Shown here: piece after piece, positions 24,501 to 33,021 of the stretch | How positions within the stretch are numbered: the first letter of the stretch is position 1 | Layout: every line of letters begins with the position of its first letter | Source: DAOPJM01 sp035399665 | Lineage (GTDB): Bacteria; Bacillota; Clostridia; Christensenellales; CAG-138 | NCBI GenBank assembly: GCA_035399665.1 | Contig: DAOPJM010000010.1 | Span: 1 to 57,224, forward strand | Direction of reading: 5' to 3' | DNA length: 57,224 nucleotides | Translations under genes and position numbers: made by a program | Notes under the pieces: generated by a model | Told to the model about the DNA's origin: nothing | Seen by the model: only the letters and a program-made list of their open reading frames with translations | Databases searched by the model: none

Positions 24501-24534
24501 GGACGCATAAGGGGTTTTGCCCTTGTTTGCGTCC
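24501..24534. terminator. Bidirectional terminator
   Basis: GGACGCA/TGCGTCC with an inner AGGG/CCCT stem between convergent genes, with T-rich flanks on both strands. Confidence 0.75.
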
Positions 24535-24558
24535 ATTTTGCATTTGTCGCGCTTTTCC

Positions 24559-25959
24559 CTATACCACGAGGTCGCCCTCCTCGCTGTTTATCACCAAGAA
24601 GATCTCCTCCTCCGCGCCCGTTTCAGCGTTGATATAGACTATATAGCTGTCATTGCCCTTCTTGCCCTTGAACTCCCAACAAAGAACCTCGGTAGAGCGG
24701 GTTTTCGGAATGAGCGTCAGGGTGACACTTTCAACCTCTATCAACAGCGAAAGCCTTTCCTGCGCTTCCTCTTGGGACAGCGAAGGCGCGTTAAGCTCGC
24801 GCTGTCTGTGGCAGAAGCAGTAGCCCGAAGCGTCCATGCCGAACACCTCAAAGCTTTCCCTGTCAACATACACCTTGATAAGGTCGGAGTACAGGACGAC
24901 CCCGTCCTGTACGGCGGCGTAGTTTATGACCACGCTGCCCTCATAGTACTGCGCATAGGAGGGATGAAGCTCGCCGTAGCCCCATTCAGATAGAAAGGTC
25001 TGTGCGGCTTCGTGCAGTCGCTTTGTCTCCTCGTCGTTCGGAGCGTCGTTTCTGTTGCCCACGGGCGAGCCCATGAAGTACAGGGGCAGTCCGCCCATCT
25101 TGGTGAGCGACAGAGAGATTTCACCCTTTTCTCCGCTCAAAGCTATGTCGTGAGTGGGTATGCGCCCGTTGCATAAAGACTCATAGCTCGCCTCATAGTC
25201 TGGAAAAAGCTCCTTCGCCCTATTCAACGCCTCGTCTTGGCTCACCTCGCCGCCGAGGTCGGCAAGCGGTTCAAGCAGCTCGTTGGTCTCCGAATAAGGG
25301 CCGTCATAGATGAGGGTGGGTATGTCGGACAATCCCTCGCTCTCGTTGGTTTCACAGTAGAAGCCGTCCGCGTCCAGAAAGTCGGTGGGAAGCTGTCCGC
25401 TTTCGAGCCTGCTTTCAATGCTCTCTGAGACTTTTATGCAGTACTCCTTCATCTTTGAAAGCTGCTCGGTATCGTCGGCGGAGAGCGGCCGGTCGTTGAG
25501 CACGCCCTGCATGAGCGCATATGCGTAATCACCTGCGCGGGTGATGAAGCTTGTCAGTTCTCCAACGTTGCCGTGCGCTTCGGGCAATTCGGAAAGAGCC
25601 GCGGACGCGCTGCCCGAAAGCCGCCACAGGTCGGCCAACAGCAATAGGGTTCGGTCAGGCGAGGCCGCTACCTCAAGCTTGGACATCGTGTTGCACATAT
25701 CGTTTATATCGTCGCCGACCTTGCGATAGAGACGCTCGAAGTTCACCGATGAGGAGTCCTCTGAGGATTGCGCGTTGCCGCCCTCGGCGTCATCGGTCTC
25801 GGACAGACGTGAGTTGGCCTGTTCTATCTGTTCATTCGCCGCATTCAGCAGGGCTTGCTTGTCAGAAAGCTGCGCGTATGAGGACGTCAACAGTCCTACG
25901 CATACCAAAAGACCTACGCCAAGTACGGCTATCGCGACTATGTAAGCTGTTTTCTTCAT
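24559..25959 (-). CDS. ypeB: Spore germination protein YpeB
   Basis: 466 residues. One N-terminal membrane helix (about 6-27), a coiled region with QALLNAANEQIEQANSRL, then a helical domain and C-terminal PepSY-like repeats. In Bacillus YpeB is needed to hold the cortex hydrolase SleB in the dormant spore. It follows sleB by 9 bp, the conserved order for this pair. Confidence 0.92.
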   Translation of the reverse strand: MKKTAYIVAIAVLGVGLLVCVGLLTSSYAQLSDKQALLNAANEQIEQANSRLSETDDAEGGNAQSSEDSSSVNFERLYRKVGDDINDMCNTMSKLEVAASPDRTLLLLADLWRLSGSASAALSELPEAHGNVGELTSFITRAGDYAYALMQGVLNDRPLSADDTEQLSKMKEYCIKVSESIESRLESGQLPTDFLDADGFYCETNESEGLSDIPTLIYDGPYSETNELLEPLADLGGEVSQDEALNRAKELFPDYEASYESLCNGRIPTHDIALSGEKGEISLSLTKMGGLPLYFMGSPVGNRNDAPNDEETKRLHEAAQTFLSEWGYGELHPSYAQYYEGSVVINYAAVQDGVVLYSDLIKVYVDRESFEVFGMDASGYCFCHRQRELNAPSLSQEEAQERLSLLIEVESVTLTLIPKTRSTEVLCWEFKGKKGNDSYIVYINAETGAEEEIFLVINSEEGDLVV

Positions 25960-25968
25960 GTCGTCTCC

Positions 25969-26646
25969 TTAAAAGAATGCGTGACTGCCTATGGTGATTA
26001 CCACGGGCTTTGAGAGCATCCACTTGTTGGTGGTCTTGGAAGGGTTGTAGTAGTACAGGCATCCGCCCGTCGGGTCCCAACCGTTTAGAGCGTCCTTGGC
26101 GGCGCGTATGGCGGTCTCATTGGGCGCCATATTAATCTGCCCGTCGCTTACAACCGAAAACGCACCCGATTGATATATCACTCCCGAAATGGAGTTAGGG
26201 AACTGACTGCTCTTGACACGGTTGAGTATCACCGCTCCCACCGCCACCATGCCCTTGTAAGGCTCGCCTCTTGCCTCGCCATATATGCATCGCGCAAGCA
26301 AATATGTGTCTCCCGAGGATGTGGACGAGGAGGACGACGACGATGACGACGAAGACGACAAGCTCATTCCCAGGGCGGCTGCCGTTGCGGGCCCTACGAC
26401 GCCGTCCACCGTCAGCCCGTTCACCCTCTGAAAGTACTTGACCGCTTCCACCGTCGCGCTTCCATAGATCCCGTCGATACTGCCTGTGTAGTAACCCCAG
26501 GCTTTTAGCTTCTTCTGAAGGGTTATAACCTCGTCGCCTGAGGAGCCGCGCTTGAGAACGGCGGACGCGGTATTGGGCAATAGACAGCATAACAAGATTA
26601 CGACAGCGCCTAAAAAACATCGAATACGCAAGCCTCGTTTAGTCAT
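25969..26646 (-). CDS. sleB: Spore cortex-lytic enzyme SleB
   Basis: 225 residues. A signal peptide (1-29) is followed by a peptidoglycan-binding domain (about 31-93), a polyserine linker (about 95-111) and a Hydrolase_2 lytic transglycosylase domain with the catalytic Glu124 in IYGEARGE. It degrades cortex during germination. Its start overlaps the spoIIR stop by 8 bp, so it belongs to the same operon. The serine tract is coded by mixed TCG/TCA codons and looks like a short expandable repeat. Confidence 0.95.
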   Translation of the reverse strand: MTKRGLRIRCFLGAVVILLCCLLPNTASAVLKRGSSGDEVITLQKKLKAWGYYTGSIDGIYGSATVEAVKYFQRVNGLTVDGVVGPATAAALGMSLSSSSSSSSSSSSTSSGDTYLLARCIYGEARGEPYKGMVAVGAVILNRVKSSQFPNSISGVIYQSGAFSVVSDGQINMAPNETAIRAAKDALNGWDPTGGCLYYYNPSKTTNKWMLSKPVVITIGSHAFF

Positions 26647-27211
26647 CGAACCACCATCCGATACTGCGCAGCCATTCTATGATGCCGCTTTCAAATTCCA
26701 GTTCGTCAAGGTCAACGGGCTGACCGTCACGCGTTATCAGGCACAGGGGAGGAAACAGCACGCACCACCAGTTTTGACCGTTGGCCGCGCCCAAACGCAC
26801 GCAAAGCGCATCATAATCGCCTTCGGGGTAAAATGTTCCGCCGTAGTCGCGGTCTGGGAAATGCGTCAGTCCAAGGGTCAGCTCCACGCCGTAATCAACG
26901 CCGTTTTCCTTGAGTACGCGCTCGCATTCGGCTTGAATCTCAGCTCCGTGGCTTAACAGAAACGCCCTTGCGTCCTCATAGCTCTCGGCGGACTCGAAGA
27001 TGGGCAGTATCGCGTCCCGCACCTGCAGCTTCACGGCCTGATCGAAATCGTCGTCGCTGTTGGCGATAACGTGCAGCCTAAGCACCTCGTCATTGGAAGC
27101 TGCGGCAGCCGTTGAAGCGTTGCCAAAGGCTCCCATAAGCGCTGACATGGCAAGCGCCAAAATGAGTATGCCGAGTACAAACGGAAGAATATTGTTTTTA
27201 GCTTTTGTCAT
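26639..27211 (-). CDS. spoIIR: Stage II sporulation protein R
   Basis: 190 residues. N-terminal signal/anchor helix (about 8-36) and the family core beginning LRLHVIANSDDDFDQAVKLQVRDAILP near residue 45. The protein is secreted from the forespore and triggers processing of pro-sigma-E in the mother cell. ATG 27211 has AGGTG upstream; the reading frame stays open much further but without a ribosome site. It heads an operon with sleB and ypeB under a forespore-like promoter. Confidence 0.94.
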   Translation of the reverse strand: MTKAKNNILPFVLGILILALAMSALMGAFGNASTAAAASNDEVLRLHVIANSDDDFDQAVKLQVRDAILPIFESAESYEDARAFLLSHGAEIQAECERVLKENGVDYGVELTLGLTHFPDRDYGGTFYPEGDYDALCVRLGAANGQNWWCVLFPPLCLITRDGQPVDLDELEFESGIIEWLRSIGWWFDD

Positions 27212-27230
27212 TGAATCACCTCGCAAGTTG

Positions 27231-27261
27231 AAGTATGCCCAAATGAACATGGGCGTATTCA
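27231..27261 (-). promoter_or_regulatory. Forespore (sigma-G/sigma-F type) promoter of spoIIR
   Basis: Minus strand TGAATA (27256-27261), 18-bp spacer, CATACTT (27231-27237), close to the Bacillus sigma-G consensus TGAATA/CATACTA. The -10 region read as GGGCATACT also fits the sigma-F pattern GGnnAnAmT. Confidence 0.65.
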
Positions 27262-27304
27262 ATGAGCGATTTTCAAAACGCACAAAAAAGTTAAAGCTGT
27301 TTTC

Positions 27305-27333
27305 ATTGACAAAACGTCGGGCGGCGTGTACGC
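27305..27333 (+). promoter_or_regulatory. Weak promoter directly before ATG 27341
   Basis: TTGACA (27305-27310), 17-bp spacer, TACGCT (27328-27333). The start site would fall within a few bases of the ATG. Confidence 0.35.
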
Positions 27334-27340
27334 TAAACCT

Positions 27341-27919
27341 ATGAAAAACGATTTTCGTTTTGTAATCATTAATGCCATCTCGCGCTTTGTATGGGGAGCG
27401 ACGGGCGGGGACATACCGTGTGACAGGTTCAAAAACGCAAGGGACGAGGGTGAGCTTGCCCTGTCCATGGTGCGCGAGGGTGACCTTACGGAGTGTGTAA
27501 ACCTGCTCAACGCCCGTTTGTTTGAGTGCAGGTTGGATGGGCTGCCCGTTCTTTGCAAAGTTTCGGCAAGGAACGGTTGGCTGATATTCCATCTGTCGAA
27601 CGCCATGTTCGATTTGATGATAAAAGGAACGCGGGAGCTTGAATACCCTGGGCGCGTATTGTGCGACGATGGGGACAATTACCTTCAGCTGCTGTCCCGA
27701 AAGCCGCCCTGCGCCTGTCCGGACGTCGCCGCGGTGCGCCGCGCCCTGTGGCTTTCGTGGTGCGCGTACTCCGGTGGGAAGTGGACGAATGAGACGGAGC
27801 TTGCCATGCGTTCGATGACAACGGGGCTGTATGGAAAGGAAAGGCTGGACGCGGAAGCACAGATAGGCGGCGCGGCCAACGCGATACTGAAACTTAGGAG
27901 GTGTACAAAATGCGGATAA
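27341..27919 (+). CDS. Hypothetical protein
   Basis: 192 residues, soluble, with no signal peptide. Not recognised. The N terminus FVIINAISRFVWGATGGD and several Cys residues near the end (CACPD, WCAY, CTKCG) are visible but suggest no known family. No ribosome site precedes the ATG. It overlaps the MBL gene by 10 bp and is probably co-expressed with it. Confidence 0.65.
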   Translation: MKNDFRFVIINAISRFVWGATGGDIPCDRFKNARDEGELALSMVREGDLTECVNLLNARLFECRLDGLPVLCKVSARNGWLIFHLSNAMFDLMIKGTRELEYPGRVLCDDGDNYLQLLSRKPPCACPDVAAVRRALWLSWCAYSGGKWTNETELAMRSMTTGLYGKERLDAEAQIGGAANAILKLRRCTKCG

Positions 27920-28512
27920 GTTGGTACGGACATTCCTGCTTTGTGCTGGACTTTGGAAAGGGTATGAGGATAGCGACCGACCCATACCCGCAGAAGGTGT
28001 TTAGGCACAGTAAGCCAAGCTGCGACGCGGTAACGATAAGCCACGCGCACTACGACCATAACGACTTAACGCAGCTTGATGGCAATCCCATGGTTATAGA
28101 GACGCCCGAGAGAAATCGGGTAGGCGAGGTGCAGGTTTGGGGTATCCCGACCTTCCACGACGACAAGCGAGGCGCGCTTCGCGGAAACAATATCGTATTC
28201 GTGTATGACTGCGGCGGCAAACGGATAGTACACCTTGGGGACTTGGGCTGTATGCTCACCGATGATCAGATAAAGAGCTTAGGCGCAGTTGACGCGCTGC
28301 TCATTCCCATAGGCGGGACGTATACGATAGGGCCGAAGGAGGCTGTGAGCCTGATGAAGCTCATCGCGCCCGTGTACTGCGTACCCATGCATTACCATAT
28401 GGAGGGACATGCCTTTCCGCTCAAGACAGCTAAGGACTTTGTGACGGCGGCAAAGGGCAGCGGGGATATGATAAAGCTGCTCGTTCCCGAGAGTGACAGC
28501 CTGCAAGTGTAA
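27910..28512 (+). CDS. MBL-fold metal-dependent hydrolase (UPF0173-like)
   Basis: 200 residues. The metal-binding motif HAHYDH is at H45-H50, with WYGHSCF near the N terminus, HLGDLGCML in the middle and VPMHYHMEGHAFPL towards the C terminus. This is the compact family of beta-lactamase-fold hydrolases of unknown substrate. AGGAGGTG precedes ATG 27910. Confidence 0.88.
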   Translation: MRISWYGHSCFVLDFGKGMRIATDPYPQKVFRHSKPSCDAVTISHAHYDHNDLTQLDGNPMVIETPERNRVGEVQVWGIPTFHDDKRGALRGNNIVFVYDCGGKRIVHLGDLGCMLTDDQIKSLGAVDALLIPIGGTYTIGPKEAVSLMKLIAPVYCVPMHYHMEGHAFPLKTAKDFVTAAKGSGDMIKLLVPESDSLQV

Positions 28513-28587
28513 TTGCGCTGCGGTGAAAGCGTCCTTGAAAGCTATTCCCGCTTTAGGAACCCATTCCTAATCCACCTGTACCCCCCC

Positions 28588-28661
28588 GTCATCCAATATT
28601 GTCCCGCCCCTCAACCTCCTTGTCATCCAATATTGCCCCGCCCCTCAACCTCCTTGTCATC
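28588..28661. repeat. 34-nt tandem repeat, two full copies plus a partial third
   Basis: Units at 28588-28621 and 28622-28655 differ by one base (T/C). Each starts GTCATCCAATATTG and ends CCTCAACCTCCTT. The third start (28656) continues into the dispersed repeat. Confidence 0.85.
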
Positions 28662-28710
28662 CTATTGCGAAGTCGAAGGATCTTGCCGAGAAGTACGAAG
28701 TCAAGACCCG
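28656..28710 (-). repeat. Dispersed repeat, inverted copy of the 8.0-kb element
   Basis: Read on the minus strand it has GGGAGCGGGTCTTGACTTCG, then CAAGATCCTTCGACTTCG and AGGATGAC, matching 7995-8060. Confidence 0.65.
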
Positions 28711-28788
28711 CTCCCCTGCGATAATACCCAAAAATTCAAGGGGCGAACTGTGTTTGTCCACCACTTCCCGTCTCCACATCCCATAGTG

Positions 28789-28849
28789 GGAGCGCCCCTT
28801 TCCCCGCAAGTCTGTTTCAAGATCCTTTATCGCGGTTTGCTCCTCAGGA
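28789..28849 (+). repeat. Dispersed repeat copy (cut by a gap)
   Basis: GGGAGCGCCCCTTTCCCCGC then TCTGTTTCAAGATCC and TTTGCTCCTCAGGA; 28795-28849 is identical to the 55 nt after the gap. Confidence 0.7.
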
Positions 28850-28949
28850 NNNNNNNNNNNNNNNNNNNNNNNNNNNNNNNNNNNNNNNNNNNNNNNNNNN
28901 NNNNNNNNNNNNNNNNNNNNNNNNNNNNNNNNNNNNNNNNNNNNNNNNN
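28850..28949. other. Scaffold gap (100 N) flanked by identical 55-nt ends
   Basis: 28795-28849 equals 28950-29004 exactly, so the contig ends overlap by 55 nt, or more repeat copies are hidden. Confidence 0.95.
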
Positions 28950-29092
28950 CCCCTTTCCCCGCAAGTCTGTTTCAAGATCCTTTATCGCGGTTTGCTCCTC
29001 AGGATGACAGTGGGAGTGATTCGGGGGAGCGCCCCTTTCCCCGCAAGTCTGTTTCAAGATCCTTCGTCGCTGTTTGCTCCTCAGGACGACAT
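28950..29092 (+). repeat. Two dispersed repeat copies in tandem
   Basis: Copies at about 28950-29012 and 29027-29088, each CCCCTTTCCCCGCAAG, CTGTTTCAAGATCCTT, a variable 15-nt loop and TTTGCTCCTCAGGA. No gene lies in 28513-29219. Confidence 0.7.
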
Positions 29093-29135
29093 GAAACTTT
29101 GTTGCCTGCGAACATGAGATTTTACGCAAAAGTCG

Positions 29136-29164
29136 TTGACGGTAATTTTTATTGAATGTATAAT
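29136..29164 (+). promoter_or_regulatory. Promoter of the MATE transporter gene
   Basis: TTGACG (29136-29141), 17-bp spacer, TATAAT (29159-29164). Confidence 0.75.
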
Positions 29165-29219
29165 GTTCTCTTGTTGGGTTGAAGGCGGGTTTGCCGAAAG
29201 CCCCGAAAGGAACGGACAG

Positions 29220-30644
29220 ATGAAGGCTTGGGATAAGATAAAGGGCTTCTTTGGAGCGCAGGACATGACGGTGGGCAACCCGACAAAGGTGCTTATACGC
29301 TTTGCTCTGCCGCTTCTTATCGGTAATTTCGCGCAGCAGCTCTACAACACCGTGGACGCTGTTGTTGTAGGCAGGTACGCGGGCGACAACGCACTTGCCG
29401 CTGTCGGCGCGTCAGGCCCCATACTGAACCTCATAATAGCTCTGTTGATGGGTGTATCAACGGGTGCGGGCATTCTCGTTTCACAGTACTTCGGCGCGAA
29501 GAACAGGGAGCAGCTTTCGCACACCATATGCAATGTGCTGTCGATTACCGTAATAGTGGGTCTGCTTTCGGGCGTGTTGGGGCTTGTGATAACAAATCCC
29601 TTCCTTCGCATAATGAGTACCCCTGATGAAATCTTCACGGACTCGTCAAGCTATCTTAGTATCATCATGATAGGCTTTGTGGGCTGCGCACTCTACAACA
29701 TCGGAGCGGGTATCCTGCGCGGCTTGGGCGACTCGGTTATGCCGCTTGTGTTTCTGCTCTTGGCCTGCGGGTTGAACATAGGGCTTGACATATTGTTTGT
29801 CGCCGTATTCGGTATGGGGGTGCCGGGCGTCGCAATAGCGACCGTAATAGCCCAAAGCATCTCGGCGCTCTGCTGCGTCCTTCGCATATTGCGCATGAAG
29901 GATGTGTTCGACGCCAAGAAGCGCTACTTCATCCCCGACAAGGATATATGCCTTCGCATATTCAAGATTGGTATGCCCGTGGGCGCGACGCAGGCGATAT
30001 TCTCCGGCGCTCAGCTCATGGTGCAGTCGCTCATCAACAGCTTCGGCACCTCGGTCATAGCCACCTGCATAGCCATAATGCGTGTGGACGGCTTTGCGAT
30101 GATGCCCAATTTCACCTTCGGAATGTCGATGACGACCTATGTCGGGCAGAATATAGGCGCGGGCAACGTTGAGCGCGTCCACAGCAGCGCGAAATACGGC
30201 TTAAGGCTTGCGCTTTTGGTAAGCGCCGTTCTGGTAGTTTTGATACTGCTGTTCGGGAGGCAGCTCCTTATGATGTTTACCGACACGGAATCGGTTCTGG
30301 ACTTGGGTGCGCGAATGCTAAAGGTGCTTGCGGTGGGGTATATCTGCTTTGCGGTGACGCAGGTCTTGGGTGGCGTCATGCGCGGCGCGGGCGATACCGT
30401 GACGCCAATGATTATATCCGTCATAACAACAATCGGCGTCAGGGTTCCCCTGGCGTATGGCTTGGCGTACATAACAAGAAGCCCCGAGCTTGTGAACGGG
30501 GCTCCGGAGAGTATTTATTATTCGCTGCTTGCGGCGTGGATGGTCGGAGCGATAGTCACCGCGCTGTGCTTCCGCTTCGGAAAATGGCGCGAGAAGGCCA
30601 AGAAGTCGGAGCTTCAAACCGTGCAAAGCAAGGAGACCGCATAA
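29220..30644 (+). CDS. MATE family efflux transporter
   Basis: 474 residues, about twelve membrane segments in two MatE halves. LPLLIGNFAQQLYNTVDAVV near residue 25 and the repeat-like MGVSTGAGILVSQYFGAKN near 80 are family hallmarks. It exports cationic drugs or metabolites using a sodium or proton gradient. The start at 29220 follows GAAAGGA, and the promoter 60 bp upstream excludes the longer frame from 29136. Confidence 0.92.
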   Translation: MKAWDKIKGFFGAQDMTVGNPTKVLIRFALPLLIGNFAQQLYNTVDAVVVGRYAGDNALAAVGASGPILNLIIALLMGVSTGAGILVSQYFGAKNREQLSHTICNVLSITVIVGLLSGVLGLVITNPFLRIMSTPDEIFTDSSSYLSIIMIGFVGCALYNIGAGILRGLGDSVMPLVFLLLACGLNIGLDILFVAVFGMGVPGVAIATVIAQSISALCCVLRILRMKDVFDAKKRYFIPDKDICLRIFKIGMPVGATQAIFSGAQLMVQSLINSFGTSVIATCIAIMRVDGFAMMPNFTFGMSMTTYVGQNIGAGNVERVHSSAKYGLRLALLVSAVLVVLILLFGRQLLMMFTDTESVLDLGARMLKVLAVGYICFAVTQVLGGVMRGAGDTVTPMIISVITTIGVRVPLAYGLAYITRSPELVNGAPESIYYSLLAAWMVGAIVTALCFRFGKWREKAKKSELQTVQSKETA

Positions 30645-30694
30645 AGCCAAAGCCCTATCGTGTAAGGCGAACCGAAATCAAATCAAAACTAAGC

Positions 30695-30717
30695 GTGGGC
30701 GCATTCGATGCGCCCAC
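30695..30717. terminator. Bidirectional terminator
   Basis: Perfect 10-bp stem GTGGGCGCAT/ATGCGCCCAC with a TCG loop between convergent genes. Confidence 0.75.
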
Positions 30718-30726
30718 TTCATGTTT

Positions 30727-31341
30727 TCAAATATCCTTGCGGCGTATCGCCTCGCTGATGGCGGCGGCGACAAGCTTTATCTGCACGTTCGAGGTGTTGA
30801 TGCAGAGGTCATAGTTCTGCATATCGCCCCACTTATTGCCTGTAAAAAACTGATAGTAACCCGCTCTGCGCTTGTCGATGGTATTCATCTGAGAGCGCAG
30901 TGCCTTTTCGGTGAGATGCTCTCGATCGCTTTCACGGCCGCGGCATCGCGCGATTTTGGACTCCGTGCTTGCGTACACGAACAGCCGCAAAGGGTTCATA
31001 TCGCGCAGAATGTAATCAGCGCAGCGCCCAACTATCACACAGTCGGATTTTTGCGCCATTTCAGTGATAATCTTGTGCTGCTCCGCATAGACCTGAGAGT
31101 TTTGCAGCACGGGCTGGCTGGACATGCTGTACAGACTGCGCCCTATGGTGATGGGGAACACTGCGGTCGGCTTCTCCTCCAAAATCTGATGGACGTAGGC
31201 CTCCGCCAAATCTGTACGTTTGGCAATCTCCTGAACAATCTCGTTGTCATAGTAGGCGATGCCAAGATTCTCCGCAAGCCGCTTGCCAAGCTCACGGCCG
31301 CCGCTGCCGAATTCACGGCTTATCGTAATTACCCTGCTCAT
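30727..31341 (-). CDS. Cytidylate kinase-like family protein
   Basis: 204 residues. SREFGSGGRELGKRLAENLG (about 8-27) is a P-loop variant typical of the stand-alone cytidylate-kinase-like family. IVGRCADYILRD and an RxxGR lid-like segment follow. A nucleotide kinase fold is clear; the substrate is unproven, since true CMP kinases carry a different lid region. GGGGAGG precedes ATG 31341, with an extended -10 TGGTATAAT upstream. Confidence 0.87.
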   Translation of the reverse strand: MSRVITISREFGSGGRELGKRLAENLGIAYYDNEIVQEIAKRTDLAEAYVHQILEEKPTAVFPITIGRSLYSMSSQPVLQNSQVYAEQHKIITEMAQKSDCVIVGRCADYILRDMNPLRLFVYASTESKIARCRGRESDREHLTEKALRSQMNTIDKRRAGYYQFFTGNKWGDMQNYDLCINTSNVQIKLVAAAISEAIRRKDI

Positions 31342-31368
31342 ATGTAACCTCCCCGATTGGTTTAATGT

Positions 31369-31400
31369 ATTATACCACATAAAAGAGACGTATGTCATGC
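31369..31400 (-). promoter_or_regulatory. Promoter of the cytidylate-kinase-like gene
   Basis: Minus strand TATAAT (31369-31374) preceded by TGG, with ATGACA 18 bp upstream. Confidence 0.6.
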
Positions 31401-31418
31401 AGCTTTTTGTGTAAACAA

Positions 31419-32246
31419 TTAATCGTTTTCGGTAAAGCCCTTCTTGAGGAAGGCATAAAAGTCATCCTCCTTCTCCTTGTCCGCCGCGCTCACACAGCCC
31501 ACGGGGGCGGTGTAAACGATGAACTCGTCCACATCATCAAGCTTGAAGATGGAGTTGCAGAGCTGTCGGTCGAAGGACGCGACCGCGCAGGTGCCAAGCC
31601 CCAACGCTTCGCAGGCAATGTAAAGGTTCTGGCAAATATGCCCCGCGTCTATAAGCATGACACGGTGGGTGAAGGGACCGTAACGCCACTCGGCGCGGTA
31701 GGGGACGGCCGACCAGTAGAATACTACATTCGCTGTCGAGCCCCATTTCTGCTCGTTAAGGGAGTTTGAGACGCTGTTCTCATAGTCCGCGATGTCACCG
31801 ATGAACTCAAGCTCGGCGCTCATGGGCAGGTAGTGATATGCTCCCGGCTTTAGCCCCTGCACGTCGCGCACGGCAAGGTAGGTTTCAAACTCGTGACGCG
31901 CTCCGCCGCAAGGGACGGTGCGCAGGGTCGCGTAGTTGTTGCCGCGAATGGCGCGTATGCCCTGCGTAGCCCACAGAAGGAACGACAGCTCCAAAAGGGT
32001 CATGGCTTGACCCGTGTAGACGCGGTGACTTGTGCGGTCACGGATGAGCGCAAGAGTGTCGTTCTTCAGCTCCAAGCACTCAAAATCCATGGGCAAAAGG
32101 GTTCGATCACAGCTGACGGGGGCTTTTGTTAGGGGAGGGGGTGGGACTTGAAGCTGTTGGTCGGAGCGATAGTCCTCATCCTCGCCGTCGTAGTCCTCCT
32201 TGGCGATAGCTCGTCTTGCAGCGATGTATTCCTTCGTGTACTTCAT
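31419..32246 (-). CDS. SagB/ThcOx family nitroreductase-like oxidoreductase
   Basis: 275 residues. An N-terminal region with a PPPP segment precedes an FMN nitroreductase fold: RTSHRVYTGQAMTLLELSFLLWATQG, PCGGARHEFETYL and the C-terminal GLGTCAV. The family oxidises azolines in peptide natural products or acts as a general oxidoreductase. No precursor peptide or cyclodehydratase is adjacent, so a peptide role is unsupported. GGAGG precedes the ATG. Confidence 0.87.
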   Translation of the reverse strand: MKYTKEYIAARRAIAKEDYDGEDEDYRSDQQLQVPPPPLTKAPVSCDRTLLPMDFECLELKNDTLALIRDRTSHRVYTGQAMTLLELSFLLWATQGIRAIRGNNYATLRTVPCGGARHEFETYLAVRDVQGLKPGAYHYLPMSAELEFIGDIADYENSVSNSLNEQKWGSTANVVFYWSAVPYRAEWRYGPFTHRVMLIDAGHICQNLYIACEALGLGTCAVASFDRQLCNSIFKLDDVDEFIVYTAPVGCVSAADKEKEDDFYAFLKKGFTEND

Positions 32247-32329
32247 ATGAATCGCCTCCTTGAAGATTAAAGTGACCTGCTTATAGTTTCACACAATTCT
32301 CATGAATAGTCAACCCCCGAACTATAACA

Positions 32330-32357
32330 AAAGCGCGAGGCCGCCGCCCCGCGCTTT
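32330..32357 (-). terminator. Terminator after the DUF47 gene
   Basis: AAAGCGC/GCGCTTT with GC-rich inner pairs, then TTTTGTT on the minus strand. Confidence 0.6.
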
Positions 32358-32382
32358 GAGAGATTGAATGGTTGGAAGGGCT

Positions 32383-33009
32383 TCAGCTGTTTTTGAGTAT
32401 TATGTTCTCCATAACGTCCGCGACATGCTCGCAGGCGTCCAAGCAGCTCTCCATGGTGGACAGTATGCGCATCCAAACGATGTTGTACAGCGGGTCGTCC
32501 TTCTTCGAAAACAGCTCACGGGTGAGGGCGGTATACAGGACGTCGCCGTCGCTCTCAAGCGTGTTGATTTTGACAATATGCTGCCGCAGGAGCATGGGCT
32601 TCTTGAAGTCGCGCATGAGCGGCAAGGTCTGCGCGACCTGCTCACAGCAGTCAAGTATCAGCTTCGCAAAGTCCTCGGCGCCTGCGTGCATGGTTTCGGC
32701 GCGGTACATATACAAGCGGAGTATTACCTCGTCAAGCGCGTCTACAACCTCGTCGGCCTGATGCGCAAGCGCCATTATGTCCTCGCGTTCGATGGGCGTG
32801 ATGAACTCGTGCAGCAGCTTTTCGGTCATAGCGTGCTTGTCCGCGTCCGCCTGATTCTCTATGCGGTGCATCTCAGCCTTGTATTGCTCTATCTTCGCAT
32901 AGTCGTAGTTTGTGACGACCGCGTACATATGCGCGGCGGCGTCCAGGATATGCGCTCCGAAGCGAACGAAGTAGTCAAAGTAGTCGTAACCCTTATCCCT
33001 TTTGAACAT
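32383..33009 (-). CDS. DUF47 family (PhoU-like) protein
   Basis: 208 residues, all helical, with RFGAHILDAAAHMYAVVTN near the N terminus and paired ExxxD metal-binding segments (HRIENQADADKH, HQADEVVDALDE). DUF47 proteins sit beside PiT phosphate transporters and are thought to regulate them. The gene starts 12 bp after the PiT stop in the same operon. Confidence 0.9.
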   Translation of the reverse strand: MFKRDKGYDYFDYFVRFGAHILDAAAHMYAVVTNYDYAKIEQYKAEMHRIENQADADKHAMTEKLLHEFITPIEREDIMALAHQADEVVDALDEVILRLYMYRAETMHAGAEDFAKLILDCCEQVAQTLPLMRDFKKPMLLRQHIVKINTLESDGDVLYTALTRELFSKKDDPLYNIVWMRILSTMESCLDACEHVADVMENIILKNS

Positions 33010-33021
33010 ATTGCGCCTCCG

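Noticed and set aside
26639..27985. 448-codon form of spoIIR with a long N-terminal extension
   Set aside because: The extension runs through the spoIIR promoter and the divergent hypothetical gene; AGGTG and the signal helix fix the start at 27211.
28588..28661. Tandem 34-nt units resembling a small CRISPR array
   Set aside because: Units are contiguous with no spacers and no cas genes are in the window.
28513..29007. Open frame crossing the 28.8-kb gap
   Set aside because: Made of repeat DNA and N; no real protein.
31419..32246. RiPP (azoline peptide) cluster around the SagB-like protein
   Set aside because: No YcaO cyclodehydratase, precursor peptide or export gene is nearby.
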